64,000 bases of DNA from Brucella sp. BE17 (GTDB lineage Bacteria > Pseudomonadota > Alphaproteobacteria > Rhizobiales > Rhizobiaceae), in contig NZ_CP154467.1 in NCBI RefSeq assembly GCF_039545455.1, positions 620,001-684,000 on the forward strand, in the 5' to 3' direction. The notes under the pieces are model-generated. The model was not told the origin of the DNA and did not search any database. It worked only from the letters and a program-made list of their open reading frames with translations. Position numbers and translations under genes: made by a program. Below, one piece after another: positions 19,138 to 28,817 of this stretch (positions are counted from its first letter, which is position 1; each line of letters begins with the position of its first letter).

Positions 19138-22100
19138 TTAGCGCAGGCGTCCACTTGCGTGTGCCAGCATAGTGTAGACCTTGCCCGTATCGGATGTCAG
19201 ATAGGTCTGCGTAATCATGTTGTCGCGGTCATTACGGGCCACGTCTTCCAGCAAGCGCTGGAAATCGTCCATGTAACGGTCGACGGCGCGGCGAAACTCG
19301 CCATCCGACTGATATTTGCGCTTGATATCATCGAAGGTTTGCTGACCCTTCAGCGTGTAGAGGCGTCGCGTGAAGACATTGCGCTCGCCTCCGCGATAAC
19401 GCTCCCACAGTTCGAGCGATGCTTCATGATCGATGGCGCGTGCTATATCGACCGACAGCGAGTTGAGCGATTCCACCACATGACTTGGCGAACGCGGTGC
19501 AACGGTGGACTTCGCCTTGGGCTGTGCCGCTTCTTCTTCCTCGCGAGACGCACGGGCGAGAAGGTCGGACACCCAGCCGCGCGGCTTTTCTACCGGTGCG
19601 ACGTCGGCGGCAGGCGCGAGCTGCACTTTTGATGCTCCCTGGGGTGTCTCAGTCGGGCGTGGACGCGAAGCCGCGTCAGCTTTAACGGCAACCGGAGCTG
19701 CAGGGGCAGGCGCTATGGGAGCCCTCACCGGTGCCGGGCGCTGCGCACTCATCGCAGGCCGGGAAACGGGGCGATCGGCATGGCTTTCGCCGACATCGAT
19801 CAGGCGACCAGACTTGTTGACGATCTCCGCCAGTTCCTTGAGCGCATTGATCTGCTCACTCACTGCCTTGCGCATCGCCGAAGTGGTTTCCTTCGCCTCG
19901 CTCGGCATATCGAGAACACCGCGCTTCAGCTCGCCACGCGTTGCGTCGAGTTCGGTGCGGATTTCGCTGGCGGTACGGCGGATTTCTTCGGTTGCGGTCG
20001 AGAATTTCTGCGCCGCCTGTTCGACGATTTCCGATACGCTTTCGCGCATTTTTTCAGCGGAAGACCGTGTCTGGCCTTCTGCACGCTGAAAAGCGGTGCT
20101 GACGAGGCTTTCGAACGACTTCATGAGCTTTTCGACGCTTTCCGACTTTTCGACGAGACCGGAAGCCAGCTTGTCGAGCGCGACCTGGCGATCTGAAAGG
20201 GTGCTGACAAGGCCGTTCTGTGCCGAATTGATCATGTCGGAGGCGGAGGAAAGCACCTTGCCATGGTCCTCGAAACGACCCGCGATATCCGCAATCTGCG
20301 TTAGCGTATTGTCGGAAAGACTGCGCAGGACACCCATATTGGTATCCATAAGACCGGTCGATGTTTGGAACATCTGCGCCGCACGATTGGCGTTTTCGAC
20401 GAAATGCGATGTCGTATCGACCAGACGGCCATCGATATCGGTCAGATTGCGGGTTGCTGCATCAATGAGCTTACCCAACTCGCCATTGGATGTGGCAAGA
20501 CGATCGATCAGTTCACCGACATTTTCGGAAAGCCCTGATTTCGCCTCTTGGACGGCGGCAATGGTTTCAGCAGTGCGGCTTGCCAATGCATTGACAAGGG
20601 CTGCGTTTTCCGTGCGCAAACGATCCGTTGCGGCATGGGTCGCATCTTCCAGCTGCTGCGCCAGACCGCGTCCGCTATCAGAGAGGCGTTCGACAAGCGG
20701 ACCTGCAATATCGTTGAGGATATTGGTGATGTCCTGCGAGCGTGCGGCGAGAACGACGTTGAGTTCGCGAGTGCGTTCTTCAAGGGTAACAGCGGTTGTA
20801 TCGGTCACCTTTGCAATACGCGCTTCGACAGACCCCAGTTCCATCGTGATGCGCGAACCGATATCGCCAAGCCGCGTTGCTATGGCGTCTGCCCGCTCGG
20901 TAAGGCGCGTTTCGGTGCCGGCCAGATTGTCGGCAACACTGGTGGAGAAGGCCTCGCTGTGATTGGCCAGTGTCTGGCTGGTCTCGGTGGCAGTCTGGGA
21001 AATGCGCGTTTCGATGGCGCTCAGTTCACTGGTGAGACGGCCTTCAATGTCGCCGAGACGACCGGCAATCGTGTCGGCACGTTCGCCGAGACGCGCTTCG
21101 GTGCCGGAAAGATTATCAATGAGGCGAGCACTGAAGCTTTCGCCGAAACCGTCAAGGGCTTCGCCGGCTTTCGCGGCTTCTGATGACAAGGTGCTGGCAG
21201 CTTCACCGATCTTCTCACGCAGCGATGTTGCGACGACAACAGCACTTTGTTCCAGAGTACGGCGAACATTGTCGACGCCCAGCGAAAGTGCCTTTTCCAT
21301 CGTCTGCGTGCGCTCAATGATGACATCGCTCTGCCCTTCGAAGGCCTGCTCAAGCGTTGAGGCGCTTTCTGTGATGGCACTGCGCAGGTTGTTGGTACGC
21401 TGCTCAAGCATGTTGCCATGGTCCTGCAGCGACTGATGAAGTGATGTGGTGCTGTCCACGATGGTCGAGCGGATTTCAGAGGCGCGCGTTTCAACGGAAC
21501 GCTCATGACCTTCGAGCATATCCGTAAGCATGTCACGATTGTCTTTGAGGACCGCGTTAAGACCGCTGGCGCTTTGCTCTACGTGATGGATATGTTCGCC
21601 AAGCGTAGCCTCGAAAGCTTCGCGACCAGCCGTAATTGAGTGACCGAAAGCAGCAGTCCGCTCGTCCAGAACGCGGGCCAACGTATCCTGATTTTCAGCA
21701 ATGAGGGATTTGAGCGCGTCGGCCTTTTCATCGAAAGTGCGTGCAAGAACATCGCGGTTTTCATTGAAATTTTCGCGCATTGCAATCGCACGCTCATCCA
21801 TGAGCTGAGAAAGCGTTTCCTGATTTCCCCGGATGATCTCGTGTAGGCCCGCGGCCCGTTCCTGAAGCGAACGGGAATGATCGGTAAAGCGCTCGTCCAG
21901 AAGTGCCGTATGATCTGCCATGGCCTGCTGAAGGGCGTGCGTGCGCTCAGACAAAATGGATGCATGGCTGTCAACAACGGAACTCATTGCCGACGCACTT
22001 GCATCAACGGCGTTTCGGATGTCGGTGCTATGGGCGGCAAGCGTATCTGAATGGCCACGGATGATCGCCGAAACGCGTTCAGTTTCGCCTTCCAGAGATG

Positions 22101-23823
22101 CGGCAACGATATCACTACTTTCCGTGATCTTGGTGGAAAAGGCTGCCGTTTTTTCATCAAGAAGCGTACTCAGGGACTGGCCAACCGTTGCCAGATTGTC
22201 AGCGATCCTGTCCTTTGTTTCGCTGATAACCGTGCTCAGTGATGCACGACCGCCCGAGAAAGTTTCGGCAATTTCACGGGTGCGGGCAATCAGATTTTCG
22301 TTAATCTGACGCGACCGCGTTTCAAGTGCGGCGTTAAGTTTTTCAGTGCTGCTGTCTAGCGCCTGCGCACGTGCCTCGAATTCGGTGACGAGTGCGTGGC
22401 TGCGTTCATCAAGCGAGCCTTGCAGATTGGCAAGACGCATGTCGAATTTACTGACCATGCTTTCTGTCGCATTGCCGAACAAGCCGGAAATGGAGGCGGC
22501 GCGTTCATCGAGCGCTTCGGAGACATGTTGCGTTGTAGAGCGAGACAGCTCATCAAGCTCCGCGATACGGGTATCAAGCAAATTGGCGAAAGATTCGCCA
22601 GAATTGTTAATGCGTAAACTGATGTCATCACTGCGCGTTTCGATAGCCTTGGCAATCGACAATCCGCTCTCGGTCAACTGGCCGATCAGACGTTCACCCG
22701 ATTCATCGAGCACACCGCCGAGCTGCTGCGAGGCGGAAAGAACGTTGTCGCGAATGATGTTGGAAGCGCTCGAGAGCTCTTCTTTCAGCTGTTCGTGCGC
22801 GCCGGAGATCGAGAAACGCACGCGTTCAGCATGGCTCACGACCGCTTCACGCTCATTACCCAATTCAACTACTAGCGAGCGGATACGGCCTTCATTCTCG
22901 CTGTAAACGCGCTCGAGCTGATGAACTTCCGACTGAACGAGCGTTTCCAGTTCCGCTGCACGGGCCAGCGTGCGTTCAATGCCCTCGTTCATGGCAGACA
23001 CTTCGCGGCGTACCGCCTGGCCGATCGATGAAACGCGGTCGCCTGACACGGATTCAGGCTGCAAGAGCTTGAATGCAGCATCCGACATAGCGCGCGCGGC
23101 GCTATGCATTTCTTGCGCGCGCTTTACCAGATATGCGAAGCCCCAGAACATAGCGACCGGCAGCACAACGCCAGCGGCAACGCCGATACCCGCGGGCGAC
23201 GTGAAGAAATCGGTGGCAGCACCAGTGCTGGAAAAGACGTCAGGATCAATGGCCTTGCTGATAGCCACGCCGCCTGCCGCCCATAGCAAGCTGAGCGCTG
23301 TCGTCGTCCAGTACAGTTTGGAGGAGCGCTCAGTAACCCGTCGCGGTGCGGCAGCGATGATGCGATCATTGCGTGAATCGTCGTTGGCAGGCGTACGCTG
23401 GGCAGATGCGGAATTGCTGATGACTGGTGCGGATTCTTTTGGCTGGATGACGGCTTCTGATGTCTCCTGCGGGGCGGCGGCCTGATCTTTCTCAACTGCC
23501 GGTTTGGCGGCATTGATTGCGGGCGGCACAGGAGGTGCAGCAGGCGTTGCAATAACGGAAGCGGTGGCAATTTGCGGTTCGCTTCTTGGCTTTACCGGCG
23601 TCGTTGCGACTGGGGGTGGTGTAGATTGATGCCGCTGTTCGGCCACGAGTTCCTCAGCGGCACGCGAAATCTGCTGTTCCAGATTATTGACCGACTCATC
23701 GTCGTCCAGTGTATCCAGTTCAAGATCAATAACGATTTCGTCGTCGAAATCGATGCCGAGTGCCTGTTCCAGAGCCTGTTCAACCTCAAGGTCGAGACTC
23801 TGTGCCTTGGATTTTGAAGCCAT
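19138..23823 (-). CDS. Giant coiled-coil membrane protein, candidate growth-pole-ring (GPR/RgsE/TipN-like) protein
   Basis: A 1561-residue protein. Residues 1-60 are acidic and 65-165 are rich in Pro and Ala. Two membrane segments lie near 172-190 and 208-232. About 1100 residues of helical, Glu/Ala/Thr/Ser-rich repeats follow (about 245-1340), then a second Pro/Ala-rich linker and a conserved-looking C-terminal block of about 120 residues ending LTSDTGKVYTMLAHASGRLR. The repeats contain recurring units such as ERADTIAGRLGDI and ERADAIATRLGDI and many LxERxxAL phrases, giving an apolipoprotein-like pattern. The same architecture is known for the Agrobacterium growth-pole-ring protein, Sinorhizobium RgsE and Caulobacter TipN, which organise polar growth. 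Membership is inferred from architecture and length. It is monocistronic. Confidence 0.6.
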   Translation of the reverse strand: MASKSKAQSLDLEVEQALEQALGIDFDDEIVIDLELDTLDDDESVNNLEQQISRAAEELVAEQRHQSTPPPVATTPVKPRSEPQIATASVIATPAAPPVPPAINAAKPAVEKDQAAAPQETSEAVIQPKESAPVISNSASAQRTPANDDSRNDRIIAAAPRRVTERSSKLYWTTTALSLLWAAGGVAISKAIDPDVFSSTGAATDFFTSPAGIGVAAGVVLPVAMFWGFAYLVKRAQEMHSAARAMSDAAFKLLQPESVSGDRVSSIGQAVRREVSAMNEGIERTLARAAELETLVQSEVHQLERVYSENEGRIRSLVVELGNEREAVVSHAERVRFSISGAHEQLKEELSSASNIIRDNVLSASQQLGGVLDESGERLIGQLTESGLSIAKAIETRSDDISLRINNSGESFANLLDTRIAELDELSRSTTQHVSEALDERAASISGLFGNATESMVSKFDMRLANLQGSLDERSHALVTEFEARAQALDSSTEKLNAALETRSRQINENLIARTREIAETFSGGRASLSTVISETKDRIADNLATVGQSLSTLLDEKTAAFSTKITESSDIVAASLEGETERVSAIIRGHSDTLAAHSTDIRNAVDASASAMSSVVDSHASILSERTHALQQAMADHTALLDERFTDHSRSLQERAAGLHEIIRGNQETLSQLMDERAIAMRENFNENRDVLARTFDEKADALKSLIAENQDTLARVLDERTAAFGHSITAGREAFEATLGEHIHHVEQSASGLNAVLKDNRDMLTDMLEGHERSVETRASEIRSTIVDSTTSLHQSLQDHGNMLEQRTNNLRSAITESASTLEQAFEGQSDVIIERTQTMEKALSLGVDNVRRTLEQSAVVVATSLREKIGEAASTLSSEAAKAGEALDGFGESFSARLIDNLSGTEARLGERADTIAGRLGDIEGRLTSELSAIETRISQTATETSQTLANHSEAFSTSVADNLAGTETRLTERADAIATRLGDIGSRITMELGSVEARIAKVTDTTAVTLEERTRELNVVLAARSQDITNILNDIAGPLVERLSDSGRGLAQQLEDATHAATDRLRTENAALVNALASRTAETIAAVQEAKSGLSENVGELIDRLATSNGELGKLIDAATRNLTDIDGRLVDTTSHFVENANRAAQMFQTSTGLMDTNMGVLRSLSDNTLTQIADIAGRFEDHGKVLSSASDMINSAQNGLVSTLSDRQVALDKLASGLVEKSESVEKLMKSFESLVSTAFQRAEGQTRSSAEKMRESVSEIVEQAAQKFSTATEEIRRTASEIRTELDATRGELKRGVLDMPSEAKETTSAMRKAVSEQINALKELAEIVNKSGRLIDVGESHADRPVSRPAMSAQRPAPVRAPIAPAPAAPVAVKADAASRPRPTETPQGASKVQLAPAADVAPVEKPRGWVSDLLARASREEEEAAQPKAKSTVAPRSPSHVVESLNSLSVDIARAIDHEASLELWERYRGGERNVFTRRLYTLKGQQTFDDIKRKYQSDGEFRRAVDRYMDDFQRLLEDVARNDRDNMITQTYLTSDTGKVYTMLAHASGRLR

Positions 23824-24754
<931 letters not shown>

Positions 24755-24866
24755 AAGAATGTTTCCCAAAGGTGGGATCCGGTTTTGGGAAGAATTGCGT
24801 AAAAACCAAACTTAAAGCGTGTTTCCTGAATTAGAAAATATACAACACGGTTCAAAGGGAGCGATG

Positions 24867-25454
24867 ATGGCAAACCGTGACAGAGCCCGGATAGCAATCG
24901 TCGGGGCGGGACCTGTTGCGCTTTACGCAGTTTTTCAACTCGGTCTTTTTGGCTTTCGTTGCCATGTTTTCGATACGCTCGACCAGGCGGGTGGGCAATG
25001 TCGTGTTCTCTATCCAGACAAGCCAATCTACGATATTCCGGGCTTTCCGTCGATCATGGCAGAGGAAATCGTCGACCGACTTCTGAAGCAAATTGCGCCT
25101 TACGAGCCTGTTTTCCATTTTTCACACGTGGTCCGATCACTGGAGCGGGCTGAAAAGCAGCTTGTTATATCGACAGATCGGGACTTTTCCTTCAAAGCCG
25201 ATGCAGTGGTTATTGCATCCGGTTTGGGTGCGCTTGAGCAGGACGGGCAAATCAAGCGCCCTGATCCGCTGATCGGTCTAGCGCTTGAACGGGTAGGAAA
25301 CGCTATTTGCGTCGCGCCGGATTCTTTTGCCACCACGCAAGTGGGTGTCTATGCGATCGGGGATGCTTGTCATTATCCGGGAAAACTGAAGCTGATCGTC
25401 TCTGGCTTTCACGAGGCCGCGCTTATGACTCAGGCAATGCGCAAAAAAGCTTAG
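24867..25454 (+). CDS. Short flavoprotein related to thioredoxin-reductase-like ferredoxin-NADP reductase, lacking the NADPH domain
   Basis: A 195-residue protein that aligns by eye with both ends of the YumC/Fpr-type ferredoxin reductase family (about 330-350 residues). The N-terminal half has the FAD motif VGAGPVALYA, QAGGQCRVLYPDKPIYDIPGF and VVIASGLGALE. It then jumps straight to the C-terminal FAD segment YAIGDACHYPGKLKLIVSGF. The roughly 130 residues between these, which hold the NADPH-binding Rossmann fold with its GGGDSALDW-type motif, are absent without any frame disruption. The gene follows a ferredoxin by 112 bases. It may be a functional FAD-only protein or a decayed reductase. 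The start at 24867 follows AAGGGAG by 5 bases. Confidence 0.75.
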   Translation: MANRDRARIAIVGAGPVALYAVFQLGLFGFRCHVFDTLDQAGGQCRVLYPDKPIYDIPGFPSIMAEEIVDRLLKQIAPYEPVFHFSHVVRSLERAEKQLVISTDRDFSFKADAVVIASGLGALEQDGQIKRPDPLIGLALERVGNAICVAPDSFATTQVGVYAIGDACHYPGKLKLIVSGFHEAALMTQAMRKKA

Positions 25455-25467
25455 AACTACGGCAATA

Positions 25468-26088
25468 TCAACGCGCGTTCTTATACATTTTCTCCAGTCT
25501 GTAAGTCAGCAGGCGCTCGAAACGATTTTCGAAATTGATCGTCTCGACGCGGTCAAAACGCTGCTGCTCCTTATCATGAGATTCCATGATGCGCTGCGTG
25601 ACCTTGTCTATGTTCGCGCGCAAGGCCGCGCAATCGGAACGGCTGCGCAGGGCACGAATCTGTCGTTCCATTTCGCTGGCATGGCTGCGGGCAATGACGA
25701 TATGGCTTTCCTCGTGACGTCGGATATCCTGTGAAAGCGTATCCCAGACCAGTGCCAGTTCCGGCTTCGCCTTACGCCGCTGCGCCCAGCGCGGCAGGGC
25801 AATTTTGGCATGAATGTTGACATAGACACCCTGCACCTTACAGGCTTTGCCGGTTGCACGGCCATATTTTACCTTGGCGTCGAATCGAATTTCGGCAGCG
25901 CCCGGATGATGCTGGCCGGTTTTCTTCAAGAATGGCCCCTTGTTAGACAACGCCTTGTCGAGTTGCGCTGCGGTCGTACCGTAGATCTTGTAGTATTTAT
26001 ATTGACGGAAGATCGATGCTGCATCCGCCTGTGAGACGGTTAGGGCCAAGACCGCACCCAGAGCCAGAATTCTTTTTCTGAAATTCAT
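25468..26088 (-). CDS. Exported DUF922 family protein, putative zinc metalloprotease
   Basis: A 206-residue protein with a signal peptide (MNFRKRILALGAVLALTVSQADA). The DUF922 domain contains a gluzincin-like zinc motif HEESH (about residue 130), preceded by LALVWDTLSQDIRRH, and a family-typical Tyr/Phe-rich N-terminal segment. The start at 26088 is chosen because it gives a clean signal peptide; an upstream start at 26205 would add 39 residues. The gene is convergent with the flavoprotein gene, 13 bases apart, and divergent from folP. Protease activity is predicted from the motif only. Confidence 0.78.
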   Translation of the reverse strand: MNFRKRILALGAVLALTVSQADAASIFRQYKYYKIYGTTAAQLDKALSNKGPFLKKTGQHHPGAAEIRFDAKVKYGRATGKACKVQGVYVNIHAKIALPRWAQRRKAKPELALVWDTLSQDIRRHEESHIVIARSHASEMERQIRALRSRSDCAALRANIDKVTQRIMESHDKEQQRFDRVETINFENRFERLLTYRLEKMYKNAR

Positions 26089-26276
26089 ATCCGGCACCCC
26101 TTTTACACATACCTTCGGCCAAAATCCGGTTCCTGTTTTCAGGATACATGCTTTAACTTGGCACGGAAACGTCAATGGAACTATAACGCTGCTTAAAATC
26201 ACCATTAGCCAGTTTGGCTTGTCACAGTCTGGTTAGTCATTGGCTACTGATAATAAAGCTACAGGAATACCTTATA

Positions 26277-27128
26277 ATGGCTAAAATCTGGCAACTGGCT
26301 CATGGACGGACGCTGGAAATCGGCGAAAATGCGCTGATCATGGGTGTTCTCAACGTCACACCGGATTCGTTCTCCGATGGTGGACATCATGACGATTTGC
26401 GTAAAGCGCTGGATGCCGCCGCGAAAATGCTCGAAGAAGGAGCGTCTATTATCGATGTCGGCGGGGAGTCAACTCGACCGGGTGCTGCCGCTGTCGATGG
26501 CGAGACGGAAGCCGCGCGTGTCGTGCCGGTTATCGAAGCTTTGGCGAAGCGCTATGATTGCATTCTGTCAGTCGATACCTATCGCGCCTCAACAGCGCGC
26601 AAAGCCGTGGCGGCGGGTGCGCATATCGTCAATGACGTCTGGGGACTGCAACGCGAGCCGGATATCGCAAATGTCGCGGCAGCAAGCGGGGCAGGAATCG
26701 TTATCATGCATACGACACGCGAGCGTCAGTGTGAGCCGGACCCGATCGCCGATCGATTTGCTTTTCTTGGCCGCTCGCTGGAGATCGCCTTTGAGGCGAA
26801 AATCAACGATGCACAAATTGTTCTCGATCCGGGTTTCGGCTTCGGCAATGATCTTGATGAAGACACGGCGCTTCTGGCCCGTATGGGGGAGTTGATGCGT
26901 CTCGATTATCCCTGGCTGATTGGCACCTCGCGCAAGCGTTTCATCGGACGAATGACCGACAGACGTGAACCGCTGGCGCGTGATGCAGGAACCGCTGCGA
27001 CCTCGGTCGCGCTTAGGCTTGCAGGTGCCGACATCTTCCGGGTTCATAATGTCGCTTTTAATAAGGATGCCCTTGCGGTTGCGGATGCTATCCTGCAAGA
27101 AACTCATCGCAAAGCTGAATGCATATGA
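26277..27128 (+). CDS. folP: Dihydropteroate synthase
   Basis: The product condenses 6-hydroxymethyl-dihydropterin diphosphate with p-aminobenzoate in folate synthesis and is the sulfonamide target. It has 283 residues from the ATG at 26277. Motifs are MGVLNVTPDSFSDGG (about 22-36) for pterin and phosphate binding, DVGGESTRPGA (about 60-70), and IGTSRKRFIG near residue 220. It heads the run folP-folB-folK. The gap to folB is only 28 bases, so a single transcript is likely. Confidence 0.94.
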   Translation: MAKIWQLAHGRTLEIGENALIMGVLNVTPDSFSDGGHHDDLRKALDAAAKMLEEGASIIDVGGESTRPGAAAVDGETEAARVVPVIEALAKRYDCILSVDTYRASTARKAVAAGAHIVNDVWGLQREPDIANVAAASGAGIVIMHTTRERQCEPDPIADRFAFLGRSLEIAFEAKINDAQIVLDPGFGFGNDLDEDTALLARMGELMRLDYPWLIGTSRKRFIGRMTDRREPLARDAGTAATSVALRLAGADIFRVHNVAFNKDALAVADAILQETHRKAECI

Positions 27129-27156
27129 AATTCAGTGAAAACAGGAAGTAAAGCCC

Positions 27157-27516
27157 GTGTACACGATCCGCATCATGAATTGTGCCTTCTTTGCACATCA
27201 CGGCGTTTTTGATGAAGAAAACAAGCTAGGCCAGCGGTTCTATGTCGATGCGGTTCTGGATGTGGATTCCGGAAATGCACTCGAAAGCGATGACATAGAA
27301 GGGACCGTTCACTACGGGATTGCCTTCAGCGTGATCGAAGACATCATCACCGGCCGCCAGCGCTATCTGATCGAAACGCTGGCGCTGGATGTGGGCAAGG
27401 CCTTGTGTGAACGTTTTCCGCAGATCAAACGTTCGGAAATCACGATCCGCAAGCCCAATGCGCCGGTGCCCGGAGTTCTCGACCATGTCGAGGTGACGGT
27501 GGTTTATCCCCGGTGA
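27157..27516 (+). CDS. folB: Dihydroneopterin aldolase
   Basis: A 119-residue enzyme that converts dihydroneopterin to 6-hydroxymethyl-dihydropterin and glycolaldehyde. Motifs include the N-terminal FFAHHGVFDEENKLGQRF with the conserved Glu and the C-terminal IRKPNAPVPGVLDHVEV with the catalytic Lys. It starts at GTG. Its TGA overlaps the GTG start of folK by four bases, so folB and folK are translationally coupled. Confidence 0.93.
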   Translation: MYTIRIMNCAFFAHHGVFDEENKLGQRFYVDAVLDVDSGNALESDDIEGTVHYGIAFSVIEDIITGRQRYLIETLALDVGKALCERFPQIKRSEITIRKPNAPVPGVLDHVEVTVVYPR

Positions 27517-28040
27517 CCGCCTTCACCTATCGCGCCTGGCTTGGACTTGGCGGAAATATTGACGATCCTGTCATTTCCATGTCGAAGGCGCTGAACGTGC
27601 TAGACGCGCGCGCAGATACGCACATTCAGGCGGTATCTCCAGTCTACCGCACCCCGCCATGGGGCAAGACCGACCAGCCATGGTTTCACAATGCTTGTGC
27701 TGAGGTTGAAACGACGCTTGCGCCGCTGCAACTCATTGCCGCTTGTCTTGATATAGAGCAGTCTCTCAAACGTGTGCGGCAGGAACGATGGGGGCCACGC
27801 ATCATCGATATCGATATTCTGGCGATGGACCAAGTGGATGGAAAAGCAGTCGTCCTTTCCACGCCGCAGCTGGAAATCCCACATCCACGCATGCACGAAC
27901 GCGCCTTCGTTCTGCTGCCTTTGAGCGACATTGCACCGGATCTGCGAATTTCAGGGCACAGCGTCACGGACTGGCTGAAAGCTATTTCTACAGATAAAAT
28001 AGAAAAAGCCCGCACGGATGCGGGCTGGTGGCAAAAATAG
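27513..28040 (+). CDS. folK: 2-amino-4-hydroxy-6-hydroxymethyldihydropteridine diphosphokinase
   Basis: A 175-residue enzyme that transfers pyrophosphate from ATP to 6-hydroxymethyl-dihydropterin, just before FolP acts. Motifs are LGLGGNIDDP, SPVYRTPPWGKTDQPWF, and the magnesium and nucleotide motif RWGPRIIDIDIL with HPRMHERAFVLLPL. It starts at GTG within the folB stop overlap. Its last 35 bases contain a hairpin that can serve as a terminator for the convergent gene. Confidence 0.93.
   Translation: MTAFTYRAWLGLGGNIDDPVISMSKALNVLDARADTHIQAVSPVYRTPPWGKTDQPWFHNACAEVETTLAPLQLIAACLDIEQSLKRVRQERWGPRIIDIDILAMDQVDGKAVVLSTPQLEIPHPRMHERAFVLLPLSDIAPDLRISGHSVTDWLKAISTDKIEKARTDAGWWQK
28001..28026 (-). 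terminator. Minus-strand terminator embedded in the 3' end of folK
   Basis: AGCCCGCA and TGCGGGCT form an 8-bp stem at 28007-28026. On the minus strand it is followed by TTTTTCT. It therefore fits termination of the convergent gene at 28050-28589 rather than of folK, whose coding sequence contains it. Confidence 0.65.
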
Positions 28041-28049
28041 GGTGTCGAA

Positions 28050-28589
28050 TTAGTTTCTGGCGATGCTTCCAACAGCTGCGTTGTCGATACGCTTCAAATT
28101 CATGCCGATGACTGGAACCAGTTCCTTTTCAACGCGAACGGAAACAGTAACATTCATCGTATTGGGATCGGAGATACGGGCCAGCATGGCACCATTCAAC
28201 TGCTTGCGGTTGAGGCCGAACACCATCTTGTTTCCGCTGATCGTACCCGAGGTTACATCAAGGCCTTTGCCTTTAGAGCCGTCGTTGAACGCACCGGAGT
28301 AACCGGAGCCTACGCGGGTGACGGTCGCTTTCATGGCCTGCGAGAAGACGCCGACCCGGCAGGTGCCGTCGAGCGTCATGCCGACCGCCTTGTCGGGCGT
28401 CGTACCAGCCAGATTGCAGACGAATTTCGTGCCCTTGTATTTTCCGGCCACGATCTCGCCCGGGCCTGACCATTTCCCTTCGATTGTCTGGAAAAATTGC
28501 TTGTCCTTGTTCACGTCGGCGGCGAGAGCCGGCGCGAGAAAACAAGAAACAGGCAGCAGCGTCATGCAGGCGGCGATGCAATTTTTCAT
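28050..28589 (-). CDS. Exported protein of unknown function
   Basis: A 179-residue protein whose signal peptide ends near APALA/AD. The mature part looks like a small beta-rich domain with many Gly, Thr and Val residues and two cysteines (VCNLAG and GTCRVGVF) that could form a disulfide. It opens with an EGKWSGPGEIVAGKY phrase reminiscent of lipocalin-like or DUF1579-like periplasmic proteins, but I cannot assign a family. It is convergent with folK, 9 bases apart, and stands alone. Periplasmic location is inferred. Confidence 0.72.
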   Translation of the reverse strand: MKNCIAACMTLLPVSCFLAPALAADVNKDKQFFQTIEGKWSGPGEIVAGKYKGTKFVCNLAGTTPDKAVGMTLDGTCRVGVFSQAMKATVTRVGSGYSGAFNDGSKGKGLDVTSGTISGNKMVFGLNRKQLNGAMLARISDPNTMNVTVSVRVEKELVPVIGMNLKRIDNAAVGSIARN

Positions 28590-28817
28590 AATCAGCTCTG
28601 TTCTGGAATTTGCGTCCTATGCAGACGCTCTTCCTAATCGTTGTGGTTTGGCATGTTACGACCATTGCCGACACACGCATCACGAAAACCAGAATTTCCT
28701 GGCTGTGCCGGAAGGACCGATTCCGGTACAGGATTCTGTATCCAATAATCGCTGTGAATGGTTAATGCTTGGTTTGCGACGGCGATTAAGTCAACCGGAT
28801 TTGCAGATAATTCGCGT

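Noticed and set aside
20096..20962. Long plus-strand frames opposite the coiled-coil gene (up to 288 residues)
   Set aside because: They mirror the repetitive, GC-skewed codons of the 1561-residue protein and have Ser/Arg-rich composition typical of antisense shadows.
24762..26160. Similar ATCCGGTT...TTTT stretches at about 24770 and 26120, possibly copies of a dispersed intergenic repeat
   Set aside because: The shared core is short and alignment needs gaps; not enough to call a repeat family from this window.
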